From: Modestobacter roseus
Lineage (GTDB): Bacteria > Actinomycetota > Actinomycetes > Mycobacteriales > Geodermatophilaceae
Assembly: GCF_007994135.1 (NCBI RefSeq)
Contig: NZ_VLKF01000001.1
Coordinates: 1,116,001-1,180,000, forward strand
Direction: 5' to 3'
DNA length: 64,000 nucleotides
In this document: piece after piece, positions 31,888 through 39,522 of the stretch
Numbering within the stretch: the stretch's first letter is position 1
Layout of the letters: the number at the start of each line of letters is the position of its first letter
Position numbers and translations under genes: made by a program
The notes under the pieces: generated by a model
The model's input: the letters and a program-made list of their open reading frames with translations, nothing else
Told to the model about the DNA's origin: nothing
Database searches by the model: none

Positions 31888-32384
31888 CAGGCTCGTTCCT
31901 CCCGGGCGGCGTACGCCGGTGGGCTCAGCAGCTCGCGCAACCGGGCCAGCCCCCGCGCGGTCTGCGTGTTCACGGTGCTGGCCGAGCAGCCCATCGCCGC
32001 CGCGGTCTGCTGCTCGGACAGGTCGGCGTAGTAGCGCAGGACGACGGCAGTGCGCATGCGCGGGGGCAGGGCGCGCAGCGCGGCCCGCAGCTCCTCGTCG
32101 TCCTCCGTCGCGGGGGGCGCGGCCCGGTCGGGCAGCTGCTCGACGACCTGTTCGGTGGTCGACAGCCGCCGTCGCCAGCTGGTGTGGCTGGTCACCAGCA
32201 CCCGCCGGACGTAGGCGGTCGGGTCACCGGTGCAGGTGACCCGGCCCCAGTGTCGGTAGCTCTTCAGCAGCGCCGTCTGCACCAAGTCCTCCGCGTGCCC
32301 TCGGTCCCCGGCCAGCAGGACGGCGAGCCGCAGCAGCGCTGCCTGCTCCCGGGACACGAAGTCCTCGAAGCTCAGCCCGTCCAC
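31887..32384 (-). CDS. RNA polymerase sigma factor, SigE (ECF) family
   Basis: This 165-residue ECF sigma factor has region 2 (FEDFVSREQAALLRLAVLLAGDRGHAEDLVQTALLKSYRHW) and region 4 (LRALPPRMRTAVVLRYYADLSEQQTAAAMGCSASTVNTQTARGLARLRELL). It matches the actinobacterial SigE-fam_strep group (TIGR02983). The GTG start at 32384 has GGAGGAG five bases upstream. The linked membrane protein probably controls its activity; the stimulus is unknown. Confidence 0.9.
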   Translation of the reverse strand: MDGLSFEDFVSREQAALLRLAVLLAGDRGHAEDLVQTALLKSYRHWGRVTCTGDPTAYVRRVLVTSHTSWRRRLSTTEQVVEQLPDRAAPPATEDDEELRAALRALPPRMRTAVVLRYYADLSEQQTAAAMGCSASTVNTQTARGLARLRELLSPPAYAAREERA

Positions 32385-32488
32385 CCGTGCTCCTCCCGCT
32401 GGTCGCTCACCCGTCTACACGCGGTGGGCGGCTCGGCGGACCCACAACGGTGATCACGAACGGGTCACGATGCGGCCGGCGGCGACGT

Positions 32489-32536
32489 CCCCCTGCAGCA
32501 ACGGGCGTCCTCCCGCACCAACGTCGGTGCAGGGGG
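32489..32536. other. long-loop inverted repeat upstream of the sigma gene
   Basis: CCCCCTGCA (32489-32497) and TGCAGGGGG (32528-32536) are perfect 9-bp arms with a 30-base loop. They lie about 105-150 bases upstream of the sigma factor start and just beyond the terminator of the gene to the right. The repeat could be regulatory or an extension of that terminator. Confidence 0.4.
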
Positions 32537-32540
32537 AAGG

Positions 32541-32567
32541 GCTTCGATCAGGGCACCTGATCAAAGC
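32541..32567. terminator. terminator of the minus-strand gene at 32587
   Basis: GCTTCGATCAGG / CCTGATCAAAGC form 12-bp arms with one mismatch and a GCA loop. The hairpin starts 20 bases beyond the stop at 32587, in the gene's direction of transcription. Confidence 0.75.
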
Positions 32568-32586
32568 CACGCGCGGGGGTCCTTCG

Positions 32587-33381
32587 TCAGGCGGGCGGGA
32601 GGTCCAGGTCCGCGAGGGCGGTGGCGACGTCGTCGTCCCGGACGAAGTCCAGCGCGAGCAGCCGGTGCACCAGCACGCCGCGACGGGTCAGCCGCAGGTC
32701 CGCGGGGCGCAGCCGCGGCCGCACCGCCCCCGGCCGGGCGACGGCGGGCGCGGGGTCGAGGAGCCCGGCGCGCTGCAGGTCGGCGACGTCCTCGCGGGCG
32801 CCCCACGCCGTCCAGGCGCGCGGCTCGTCCTCGAGCGCCCCGGTCGGCAGCGGCGTGCGGTCCCGCCGGCCGACCGCGGCGAGGAACACCAGCTGCCGCC
32901 AGCTGCAGGACTCGGCCAGCTGCAGCGCCCGGGTGGCGAGCGCCGGGTCGACGTCGGGGGAGACGGCGGTCTCGGCCAGCAGGTAGCCCAGGTGCCGCAC
33001 CTGCCGCTCCTCGGGTGTGCGGCGGGCGGCCTGCACCACCGACTCCGCCAGCCGTTCGGCGGCCGACCGGGTCGCGACGGTGGCCGCGAAGAAGCCGTCC
33101 CGCCGCACGTGCCGGCCCTGCTGCCCGCGGGTGACCGAGAGCTCGGCGGCGAAGGCGAGGGCGGCGCCGGCGCGGGCCCGCTCCCAGAGCAGCGGCAGGT
33201 CGGCCGCGCCGGTGGCCGCGTCGCGCAGGCAGGCGGCCAGCCGGTCGTCCAGGCGGACGGCGCCCGGTCCGTCGCCGAACAGCAGCTCGGCCACCGTGCG
33301 GCTCATCGACCCGGCCACCAGCTCGCCGGTCTCGACCAGCGACCGTGCCGGCGGCGTCTCGCCGTCCAGGGAGTCCCTCAC
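32587..33381 (-). CDS. conserved-looking hypothetical cytosolic protein
   Basis: This 264-residue helical protein, with no signal or membrane segment, is not recognised. Its N-terminus is ETGELVAGSMSRTVAELLFGDG. A central Arg-rich region (RHVRRDGFFAATVATRSAAERLAESVVQAARRTPEERQVRHLGYLLAETAV) is followed by SCSWRQLVFLAAVGRRDR and a C-terminal LRLTRRGVLVHRLLALD that resembles a winged-helix end. GTG 33381 is my choice; 20 further upstream codons look non-coding. Its stop carries the TGACGAAGGACCCC context seen at two other genes here. Confidence 0.65.
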   Translation of the reverse strand: MRDSLDGETPPARSLVETGELVAGSMSRTVAELLFGDGPGAVRLDDRLAACLRDAATGAADLPLLWERARAGAALAFAAELSVTRGQQGRHVRRDGFFAATVATRSAAERLAESVVQAARRTPEERQVRHLGYLLAETAVSPDVDPALATRALQLAESCSWRQLVFLAAVGRRDRTPLPTGALEDEPRAWTAWGAREDVADLQRAGLLDPAPAVARPGAVRPRLRPADLRLTRRGVLVHRLLALDFVRDDDVATALADLDLPPA

Positions 33382-33489
33382 GCGGTGATCATGGCGGCTG
33401 GGTGCCGCCGGCGCACCTGCCGACGGCGGCCGCCTCCCCACCGCGGGGCAGCCGGGGACCTCCTGGGGGAACGGCCGCCCCGCGGCGGG

Positions 33490-34935
33490 TCACACGCCGG
33501 CCTGCTGCATCAGCGTGCCGCGGCGCAGGTAGACGAACCAGGTCACCGCCACGCAGGCCACGTAGAAGGCGCAGAAGGCGCCCAGCGCCGTCCCGACCCC
33601 GCCGGTCGCGCTGTAGGACTCGGAGATGATCCGCGGGATGAAGACCGCGCCCAGCGCGCCGACGGCGGAGATGATGCCGACCGCGGCGGCAGTGTCCCGC
33701 CGGGCCCGGTACATCGTCTGCGCCGGGGTCTCGCCGGTGCTGGCGGCGGCCGCCTCGGCGCGGTAGATGATCGGGATCATCCGGTAGGTGGAGCCGTTGG
33801 TCATGCCGACGATCCCGAACAGCACCAGGAAGCTGAGCAGGAACCCGGCGAAGCTGCCGGCGTTCACGAAGGCGATCGCCACCCCGATGGCCAGGGCCTG
33901 GCCGACGAAGGTCACCACGGTCACCCGCGCCCCGCCCACCCGGTCGGCGAGCAGCCCGCCCAGCGGCCGGGTGAGCGAGCCGACCAGCGGCCCGAGGAAC
34001 GCGTACTGGTAGGTGTTCGCGGCGAACTCGTTGGCCAGCACCAGCGGGAAGGCGCCGGAGAAGCCGATGAACGAGCCGAAGGCGCCGATGTACAGGAAGG
34101 ACATGATCCAGGTCTGCTTGCGCCGGGTGATCGCGGCCTGGGCGCCGATGTTGGCCTTGGCGCCGGAGAGGTTGTGCATGCCGAACCAGGCGCCGGCCAT
34201 CGCCAGCAGGATGAACGGCACCCAGATCAGCGCCACGTTCTGCACGTAGCGGTCCGCGCCGTCCTCGGTGGTGCCGGTGACCCCGCCGACGACGGCGAGC
34301 GCCCCGGCCCCGGCGGCCAGCGGGCCCACCAGCTGGATGATCGCGACGCCGATGTTCCCGCCGGCGGCGTTCAGCCCGAGCGCGAAGCCCTTCTCCTTGT
34401 CCGGGTAGAAGAAGGAGATGTTGGCCATCGACGAGGCGAAGTTGCCGCCGCCGAACCCGCAGGTGATCGCGGTCAGCACCCAGAACCAGTAGGGCTGGTC
34501 GGTGGTCGCGGCGACGACGAGCAGCGTCACCGGCAGCAGCAGCAGCGCGGCGCTGACCACCGTCCAGTTCCGGCCGCCGAACAGCGCTGGCATGAACGTG
34601 TAGGGCACCCGCATGATCGCCCCGACCAGCCCGGCCGTGGCGACCAGCCAGAACAGCTGGTTGCTGGTGAACCCGTAGCCGATCGAGGCGAGCACGGCCG
34701 TGGAGACGCTGAACAGCTGCCAGACGCTGAACCCGATGTTCTCCGCGAACACCGACCAGACGAGGTTGCGCCGGGCGACCGGCTTGCCCTGCGGAGAGGC
34801 CCAGAAGGCGGGGTCCTCCGGGTCGTAGTGGTCGATCCAGCGGCCACCGACCCGGGCGACCGGCCCGTTGCCGGCCGGCGGGGCCGGGGTGGGTGCGACG
34901 GCGACGCCGGCGCGGTCGAGCTGGGTGTCTGTCAT
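33490..34935 (-). CDS. narK: nitrate/nitrite transporter (NarK, MFS)
   Basis: This 481-residue MFS protein of the nitrate-nitrite porter family has twelve hydrophobic segments. The family signature lies around GGGNFASSMANISFFYPDKEKGFALGLNAAGGNIGVAII, including the Gly/Asn-rich nitrate signature, with a second one near GIVGMTNGSTYRMIPIIY. It imports nitrate and/or exports nitrite for the nas/nir system at 23-28.5 kb. Its upstream region shares a 71-bp element with cynS, suggesting co-regulation. No obvious terminator is seen in the 108-base gap after its stop. Confidence 0.93.
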   Translation of the reverse strand: MTDTQLDRAGVAVAPTPAPPAGNGPVARVGGRWIDHYDPEDPAFWASPQGKPVARRNLVWSVFAENIGFSVWQLFSVSTAVLASIGYGFTSNQLFWLVATAGLVGAIMRVPYTFMPALFGGRNWTVVSAALLLLPVTLLVVAATTDQPYWFWVLTAITCGFGGGNFASSMANISFFYPDKEKGFALGLNAAGGNIGVAIIQLVGPLAAGAGALAVVGGVTGTTEDGADRYVQNVALIWVPFILLAMAGAWFGMHNLSGAKANIGAQAAITRRKQTWIMSFLYIGAFGSFIGFSGAFPLVLANEFAANTYQYAFLGPLVGSLTRPLGGLLADRVGGARVTVVTFVGQALAIGVAIAFVNAGSFAGFLLSFLVLFGIVGMTNGSTYRMIPIIYRAEAAAASTGETPAQTMYRARRDTAAAVGIISAVGALGAVFIPRIISESYSATGGVGTALGAFCAFYVACVAVTWFVYLRRGTLMQQAGV

Positions 34936-35003
34936 GGCGTCATCCCCTGGTGGAACCGGTGGGCAGCTGGCGGCCCGCGGCGGCGCTGCGGCGAGTGCGG
35001 CTG

Positions 35004-35074
35004 ACGCTAGGAACCGGCCGTTTCCGTCCGGACGCGGTCAGGTCACCGGGGCGGAACATGTGCCGCACGCCGCC
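35004..35074 (-). promoter_or_regulatory. shared nitrogen-gene upstream element, narK copy
   Basis: This 71-bp segment aligns without gaps to 37220-37290 upstream of cynS, with about 56 identical positions by eye. In gene sense it contains TGTTCCGC, GACCGCG, CGGAAACG and GTTCCTAGCGT. The 3' edge is 68 bases before the narK ATG, against 62 bases for cynS. It is likely a promoter with operator for a nitrogen regulator. Confidence 0.75.
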
Positions 35075-35143
35075 GCCTCGGTGGTCGTGAGCACCCGCCG
35101 GGGAACGCCCGGTCCTGTCACACCACCGCCCTACGGTGCGCGC

Positions 35144-35671
35144 ATGACGGGACGAGCGGTGCTGCCGGTGTTGCTGCGCGGGTACGACGACGCCTGGGAA
35201 CGGCTGGCCGCCCGGGTCGGCGGGCTGACCGACGAGGAGTACCTCTGGGAGCCGGTCCGGTCTGCCTGGAGCGTCCGTCCCGGCGACACGGGGGAGTGGC
35301 TGGCCGACGGGGCGGTCCCCGATCCGGACCCCGCGCCGGTCACGACCATCGCCTGGCGCACCTGGCACCTCGCCGCGGACTGCCTGGCCGACTACCTGAG
35401 CCGTTCCCCGGCCGGCCGGCCGCTACCCGACCGCGGCCGGGGCTGGCACGGCGCGGCCGCACCGGCGCTGGTCGAGCTGGCCGCGGCGGCGACGGCCTTC
35501 CGGACGGCGATGACCGACCTGGGGGAGGACGGGATCTGGCAGCCGTTGGGCCCGGCCTGGGGGCCGTTCGGGGAAGCGTCCTGGGCCGACCTGCTGGTGC
35601 ACGCCACCGACGAGCTGGCCCACCACGGAGCCGAGATCGCGCTGCTGCGCGACCTCTTCCGCTGGCGCTGA
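35144..35671 (+). CDS. DinB-family protein
   Basis: This 175-residue DinB/YfiT-like four-helix protein starts GRAVLPVLLRGYDDAWERLAARVGGLTDEEYLWEP. It has the spaced histidines WRTWHLAADCLADY and LVHATDELAHHGAEIALLRDLFRWR that bind the metal in this fold. Members are thiol transferases or have unknown function. It is divergent from narK and convergent with the FNT channel gene, and it sits as a single gene inside the nitrogen cluster. Confidence 0.88.
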   Translation: MTGRAVLPVLLRGYDDAWERLAARVGGLTDEEYLWEPVRSAWSVRPGDTGEWLADGAVPDPDPAPVTTIAWRTWHLAADCLADYLSRSPAGRPLPDRGRGWHGAAAPALVELAAAATAFRTAMTDLGEDGIWQPLGPAWGPFGEASWADLLVHATDELAHHGAEIALLRDLFRWR

Positions 35672-35690
35672 ACCCTCGGGACACACGGCG

Positions 35691-35725
35691 GAGGGCGGCC
35701 CACCCGGGTCGGGTGGACCGCCCTC
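35691..35725. terminator. bidirectional terminator between DinB and FNT genes
   Basis: Arms of 15 bases (GAGGGCGGCCCACCC / GGGTGGACCGCCCTC) with one mismatch and a 5-base loop lie between two convergent stops. Confidence 0.8.
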
Positions 35726-35765
35726 ACCAGGCGGAGCAGGGGTCAGCGGGTTCCGTCGGGGACGA

Positions 35766-36641
35766 TCACTGCATCCCGACGGGCGTGGTGTCGGCCGGCA
35801 CGGCCGCGTCCGGGGGGAGGTCGCTGGTCAGCAGCGGCTTGCGGCTGGCGCCGGTGCGGGCGTGCGTGGCGTAGAGGGTGAGCCCGACGAAGGCCAGCCC
35901 GCCCACCAGGTTGCCGACGACGGTCGGGATCTCGTTCCAGACCAGGTAGTCGCCGATCGAGAAGTCCCCGCCCAGCAGCAGCCCCGAGGGGAACAGGAAC
36001 ATGTTGACGATCGAGTGCTCGAAGCCCATGTAGAAGAACAGCAGGATGGGCATCCACATCGCGATCACTTTGCCGGAGACCGAGGTCGACATCATCGCGG
36101 CGACGACGCCGGTGGAGACCATCCAGTTGCACAGCACGCCGCGCAGGAACAGCGTCAGCATCCCGGCGGCGCCGTACTCGGCGTAGCCGACGGTCCGGCC
36201 CTCACCGATCGTGCCGATGGCCTGGCCGACCTCGTTCGGGGGCATCGCGAAGCCGTAGGTGAAGATCACCGCCATGATCACCGCGACGGTGAACGCGCCG
36301 GCGAAGTTGCCGGTGAAGACCAGGCCCCAGTTGCGCAGCATGCCGCGGACGGTCACCCCGGGCCGCTTGTCGAACAGGGCCAGCGGCACCAGCGTGAAGA
36401 CGCCGGTGAGCAGGTCGAACCCGAGCAGGTAGAGCAGGCAGAAGCCGACCGGGAACAGCAGGGCGCCGACGATCGGCTGGCCGGTCTGCACGGTGACGGT
36501 GACCGCGAAGGCGGCGGCCAGGGCGAGGATCGCCCCGGCCATGAAGGCGCGGATCAGGGTGTCGCGGGTGGCCATGAAGACCTTGGCCTCGCCGGCGTCG
36601 ATCATCTTGGTGACGAAGTCCTTGGGCGCCACGTAGGACAT
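35766..36641 (-). CDS. formate/nitrite transporter family channel
   Basis: This 291-residue FNT protein has six transmembrane helices. The family features are GNFAGAFTVAVIMAVIFTYGF, LRGVLCNWMVSTGVVAAMMSTSVSGKVIAMWMPILLFFYMGFEHSIVNMFLFPSGLLLGG (the FNT signature with the conserved His) and VVGNLVGGLAFVG. In this position between narK and cynS, nitrite (NirC-like) passage is more likely than formate. It is transcribed with cynS upstream, but a hairpin lies between them. Confidence 0.9.
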   Translation of the reverse strand: MSYVAPKDFVTKMIDAGEAKVFMATRDTLIRAFMAGAILALAAAFAVTVTVQTGQPIVGALLFPVGFCLLYLLGFDLLTGVFTLVPLALFDKRPGVTVRGMLRNWGLVFTGNFAGAFTVAVIMAVIFTYGFAMPPNEVGQAIGTIGEGRTVGYAEYGAAGMLTLFLRGVLCNWMVSTGVVAAMMSTSVSGKVIAMWMPILLFFYMGFEHSIVNMFLFPSGLLLGGDFSIGDYLVWNEIPTVVGNLVGGLAFVGLTLYATHARTGASRKPLLTSDLPPDAAVPADTTPVGMQ

Positions 36642-36686
36642 GCGGGTGCTCCTCGTTGGACGGGTGCGGGGAGGACGGGTGCAGCG

Positions 36687-36703
36687 GGCGCGCTCAGCGC
36701 GCC
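36687..36703. terminator. short hairpin between cynS and the FNT gene
   Basis: GGCGCGC-TCA-GCGCGCC is a perfect 7-bp hairpin, 5 bases beyond the cynS stop. It may attenuate rather than end transcription into the FNT gene 46 bases further on. Confidence 0.55.
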
Positions 36704-36707
36704 GGGG

Positions 36708-37157
36708 TCACCAGCGGTAGTCCAGGAACTTGCCGTCGAGGGTGATGACCACCCGGTCACCGTCGGGGTGGGGACGGCGCGCGACGTCGACGTTGAAGTT
36801 GATCGCGCTCATGATCCCGTCGCCGAACTCCTCGTGGATCAGCTCCTTGAGCGCCGGGCCGTAGACCGACAGCGCCTCGGTGAGCCGGTAGATCGTCGGG
36901 TCGGCCATCCGGGCGGGATCGGTGCCGCGGGAGGGCTGCAGCTGCAGGCTCTCCGCCACGGTCTCGTCCAGGCCGAGCAGCTTGGCGGCGAGCTCGGCCT
37001 GGTGCTTGCTCATCGGGTGCTGCCCCAGCAGTGCAGCGGTGGTCCACACGACCGGTGCGCCGATCTCCTCGGCGAGCTGGGCCCAGGTGAGCCCCCGGCG
37101 GATCCGCGCGGCGACGACCAGGTCGGCGGCGTCGGACTTGGACAGGATCGGGGTCAT
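36708..37157 (-). CDS. cynS: cyanate hydratase (cyanase)
   Basis: The 149-residue cyanase has an N-terminal helix-turn-helix-like dimer domain (GLTWAQLAEEIGAPVVWTTAALLGQHPMSKHQAELAAKLL) and the catalytic C-terminal domain: IYRLTEALSVYGPALKELIHEEFGDGIMSAINF, with the Arg, Glu and Ser of the active site. It ends FLDYRW as the family does. With bicarbonate it turns cyanate into ammonia and CO2. The ATG at 37157 matches family length; the nearest AGGAG is 13 bases upstream, rather far. The 71-bp element upstream is shared with narK. Confidence 0.93.
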   Translation of the reverse strand: MTPILSKSDAADLVVAARIRRGLTWAQLAEEIGAPVVWTTAALLGQHPMSKHQAELAAKLLGLDETVAESLQLQPSRGTDPARMADPTIYRLTEALSVYGPALKELIHEEFGDGIMSAINFNVDVARRPHPDGDRVVITLDGKFLDYRW

Positions 37158-37219
37158 CAGGGTGATCGCGCTCCTCGCAGGACGGGCGGTCGGCAGCCGC
37201 CTCGGTCGGGATGCGAGGA

Positions 37220-37290
37220 ACGCTAGGAACGGGGCGTTTCCGCACCGGCGCGGTCCGGTGACCGCTGCGGAACAGTCACCGCACACCGCC
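37220..37290 (-). promoter_or_regulatory. shared nitrogen-gene upstream element, cynS copy
   Basis: This is the partner of 35004-35074: same length, same order of blocks, no gaps. The 3' edge in gene sense is CGTTCCTAGCGT. It also contains a near-palindrome GGAAACG-CC-CCGTTCC that is kept in the narK copy as GGAAACG-GC-CGGTTCC. Confidence 0.75.
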
Positions 37291-37316
37291 TGGGTGCCCG
37301 CTGTGAGGTGCCGTGC

Positions 37317-37371
37317 GGCCCTCCTGCAGGGGCCCGGCGCGAGCTCGCGAGCGTCGGGGGGCAGGAGGGCC
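37317..37371. terminator. terminator of the HemD-like gene
   Basis: GGCCCTCCTGC and GCAGGAGGGCC are perfect 11-bp arms enclosing a GC-rich inner part (CGCGAGCTCGCGAGCG). The hairpin starts 6 bases past the stop at 37377, inside the CGAAGG-type stop context discussed in the findings. Confidence 0.75.
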
Positions 37372-37376
37372 CTTCG

Positions 37377-38516
37377 TCAGACCGCCAGGCGGTACCCGCG
37401 CTTCACCACTGTCTCGACCACCGGCGCTGCCAGCGCCGCGCGCAGCCGGGTCACCGCCATCTCCACCGCGTGCGCGTCGCCCCCACCGGACAGCTCGGCG
37501 AGCAGGTCGGGGCGGGAGACGACGACCCCGGGCCGGCGGGCCAGCGCCCGCAGCACCGCCATCGGCCCCGGGGGCAGCTCGACCAGCCGGCCGTCGAGGA
37601 CGGCGGCGTGCCCCCGCACCTGGAGGGTGTGGGCCCCGGAGGTGAGCACCGGGTGCCGGGCCGGCAGCTGGGCGACGACCTCCCGGGCCAGCGCCCCGAG
37701 CCGGGCCCGGGTGGGCTGCACCGAGCGGATGCCGGCGGCCTCGAGCGGCCCGGCGGTCACCGGGCCGACGGCGACCGGCAGGACCGCGTCGGCGAACGCG
37801 GCGAGCACCCCGGCGCGGACGCCCTCGTCGGCGGAGACCTGCAGCAGGCTGGCCGCGGCCGGCGCGCTGGTGAAGGTGACGGCGTCGACCCCGCGAGCGG
37901 CGATCGCGGTGACCAGCCGGCGCAGCGGGGCGGTGTCCTCCGGCAGCACCCACCGGTAGACCGGCACCCGCACCACCTCGGCGCCGGCCCGTTCCAGGCC
38001 GGCCACGAGCTCGGGCAGCGGGTCGCCGTGCAGCTGGACGGCGATCCGGCGTCCCGGCAGCGGGCCCTCGGCGCCGGACAGCAGGTGCGAGAGCACCTCG
38101 GCGGAGCTCTCGGACTCGGGGGACCAGGCGTCGACCAGCCCGGCGCCGCGGATGGCGCCGCGGGCCTTCGGGCCGCGGGCCAGCACCCGGGCGCCCAGCA
38201 GGTGCTCGCGCAGCGGCAGGTCCCAGGCGTCGGCGGCCTCCAGCCACCCGCGGAAGCCCACCCCCGTGGTCGCCACGACGAGGTCGACCGGCCGGGCCAG
38301 CACGTCCTGGGTGGCCGAGACCAGGTCCGCGTCGTCGGACAGCGGCACGATCCGGATCGCCGGGGCGTAGACCACCCGGGCGCCTCGGCGGTCCAGCAGC
38401 GCGCCGAGCTCCTCGCTGCGCCGGGCCGCGGTCACCGCCACCGTGTAACCGGCCAGCGGGAGCAGCTCCTCCACCACGGCGTCGTCCATCGGGTGGTCGA
38501 GCGGGCTCTCGGTCAC
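37377..38516 (-). CDS. uroporphyrinogen-III synthase-like protein with C-terminal winged-helix domain
   Basis: This 379-residue fusion has a HemD-like two-lobed domain over about residues 20-270 (GYTVAVTAARRSEELGALLDRRGARVVYAPAIRIVPL, DLVVATTGVGFRGWLEAA, GVDAVTFTSAPAAASLL). An OmpR/PhoB-type DNA-binding domain covers the last 90 or so residues (LQVRGHAAVLDGRLVELPPGPMAVLRALARRPGVVVSRPDLLAELSG...VETVVKRGYRLAV). The same architecture is known from actinobacteria such as mycobacterial Rv0260c, often near nitrate/nitrite genes. It may make uroporphyrinogen III for siroheme, regulate nitrogen genes, or both. The start is GTG 38516, or an internal ATG at 38487. Confidence 0.87.
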   Translation of the reverse strand: MTESPLDHPMDDAVVEELLPLAGYTVAVTAARRSEELGALLDRRGARVVYAPAIRIVPLSDDADLVSATQDVLARPVDLVVATTGVGFRGWLEAADAWDLPLREHLLGARVLARGPKARGAIRGAGLVDAWSPESESSAEVLSHLLSGAEGPLPGRRIAVQLHGDPLPELVAGLERAGAEVVRVPVYRWVLPEDTAPLRRLVTAIAARGVDAVTFTSAPAAASLLQVSADEGVRAGVLAAFADAVLPVAVGPVTAGPLEAAGIRSVQPTRARLGALAREVVAQLPARHPVLTSGAHTLQVRGHAAVLDGRLVELPPGPMAVLRALARRPGVVVSRPDLLAELSGGGDAHAVEMAVTRLRAALAAPVVETVVKRGYRLAV

Positions 38517-38618
38517 ACCCCCATGGTGCGGGGTCGGTGTTCCATCCGTGTGACGCGGCACCCCACCGGTGTCGCACGGGCGCGGCGCGAGGACCTCCCG
38601 GCGGTGCAGGATGGAGCC

Positions 38619-39200
38619 GTGTCCGACACCCCCGAGCCCGACACCTCCGAGCCCGACACCCCCGGGCCCGACACCGCCGAGCCCGACACCTCCGGGCCCG
38701 ACACCTCCGAGACCGTCGCCGCGTCCCCGCCGGTCACCGCCGTCCCCCGCCGGCTGCGGGTGGTGACCGCCCTCGCCGCGTCCGGCCTGCTCGCGGTCAT
38801 GATCGTGGTCGCCGTCCTGCTCAAGGAGTCCTCGACCGGGGTCGTCGCCTTCCGCACCTCCGACCAGTTCGCCATGGTCGGGCTCGGAGTCGCACTCGCT
38901 GCCGGGGTGCTGGTGCTGGGCCGTTCCCGGGTGCAGGCCGACGCCGACGGGATCCGGGTGCGCAACATGCTCGTCGAGCACCAGCTGCCCTGGGAGGCGG
39001 TGCGGGCCGTCCGGTTCGACGAGCACTCGCCCTGGGCCAGCCTGCTGCTCAGCAACGGTGACGAGCTGGCGGTCACCGCCGTCCAGGCCACCGACGGGGT
39101 GCGGGCCGTCGCCGCCGTCCGGGGGCTGCGGGCGCTGCTCGCCGCCCACCAGGAGCGCACCGCGACACCGGCTCCCGACCTGCTGTACCCCTGGGAATGA
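38619..39200 (+). CDS. PH-like domain membrane protein with a pentapeptide-repeat tail
   Basis: The 193-residue protein has a soluble tail made of repeats (EPDTS, EPDTP, GPDTA, EPDTS, GPDTS), two transmembrane helices (VVTALAASGLLAVMIVVAVLL and QFAMVGLGVALAAGVLVLG) and a C-terminal bacterial PH-like domain (ADGIRVRNMLVEHQLPWEAVRAVRF...SLLLSNGDELAVTAVQATDG). This resembles the actinobacterial PH-domain protein family linked to septum or envelope functions. The repeats are encoded by near-identical 15-bp units. GTG 38619 starts the tail. Confidence 0.8.
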   Translation: MSDTPEPDTSEPDTPGPDTAEPDTSGPDTSETVAASPPVTAVPRRLRVVTALAASGLLAVMIVVAVLLKESSTGVVAFRTSDQFAMVGLGVALAAGVLVLGRSRVQADADGIRVRNMLVEHQLPWEAVRAVRFDEHSPWASLLLSNGDELAVTAVQATDGVRAVAAVRGLRALLAAHQERTATPAPDLLYPWE

Positions 39201-39522
39201 CGGCCGGGGTGGCGACGCTGTACTGTGGGCGTGCCTCCCCCCGCTACATCGAGGCGCGTGAACCACAGGTGGCCGAGATCCCGCATCCCGGCCACTGACC
39301 GAAGAGGAGCCCGCTCCCACCTGGCGCCGTCACAGGCACCCAGGTCCCCGGATCACGCAGGCCGGCCCTGTCGACCTGCGTGAACCGCACGAGCACCCCC
39401 GCCCCGGGGTGCTCCGTGTGGCGACCGGCGAGTGGGCCCCGTGAGCAGCAGCTCACGGGGCCTTTGTCGTCCGGCGCCGGGTGGGCCAGCGAACTCCTCA
39501 CCGCAGCAGCAGAGGAGAGGCC
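39201..39522 (+). promoter_or_regulatory. infC operon leader with alternative hairpins
   Basis: This 322-base non-coding stretch upstream of infC contains ordered hairpins: GTGGCCG/CGGCCAC near 39270, GAGCACCCC/GGGGTGCTC at 39391-39414, and a terminator-like GGCCCCGTGAG/CTCACGGGGCC followed by TTT at 39435-39465. This layout suits regulation by transcription attenuation, known for L20 leaders of infC-rpmI-rplT operons in Bacillus; whether L20 binds here is inferred. TGTACTGT near 39220 could be a -10 region. Confidence 0.6.
39435..39465 (+). terminator. intrinsic attenuator hairpin in the infC leader
   Basis: GGCCCCGTGAG and CTCACGGGGCC are perfect 11-bp arms with a CAGCAG loop followed by TTTGT, the nearest thing to a U-tract seen in this window. 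It ends 58 bases before the infC start. Confidence 0.75.
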
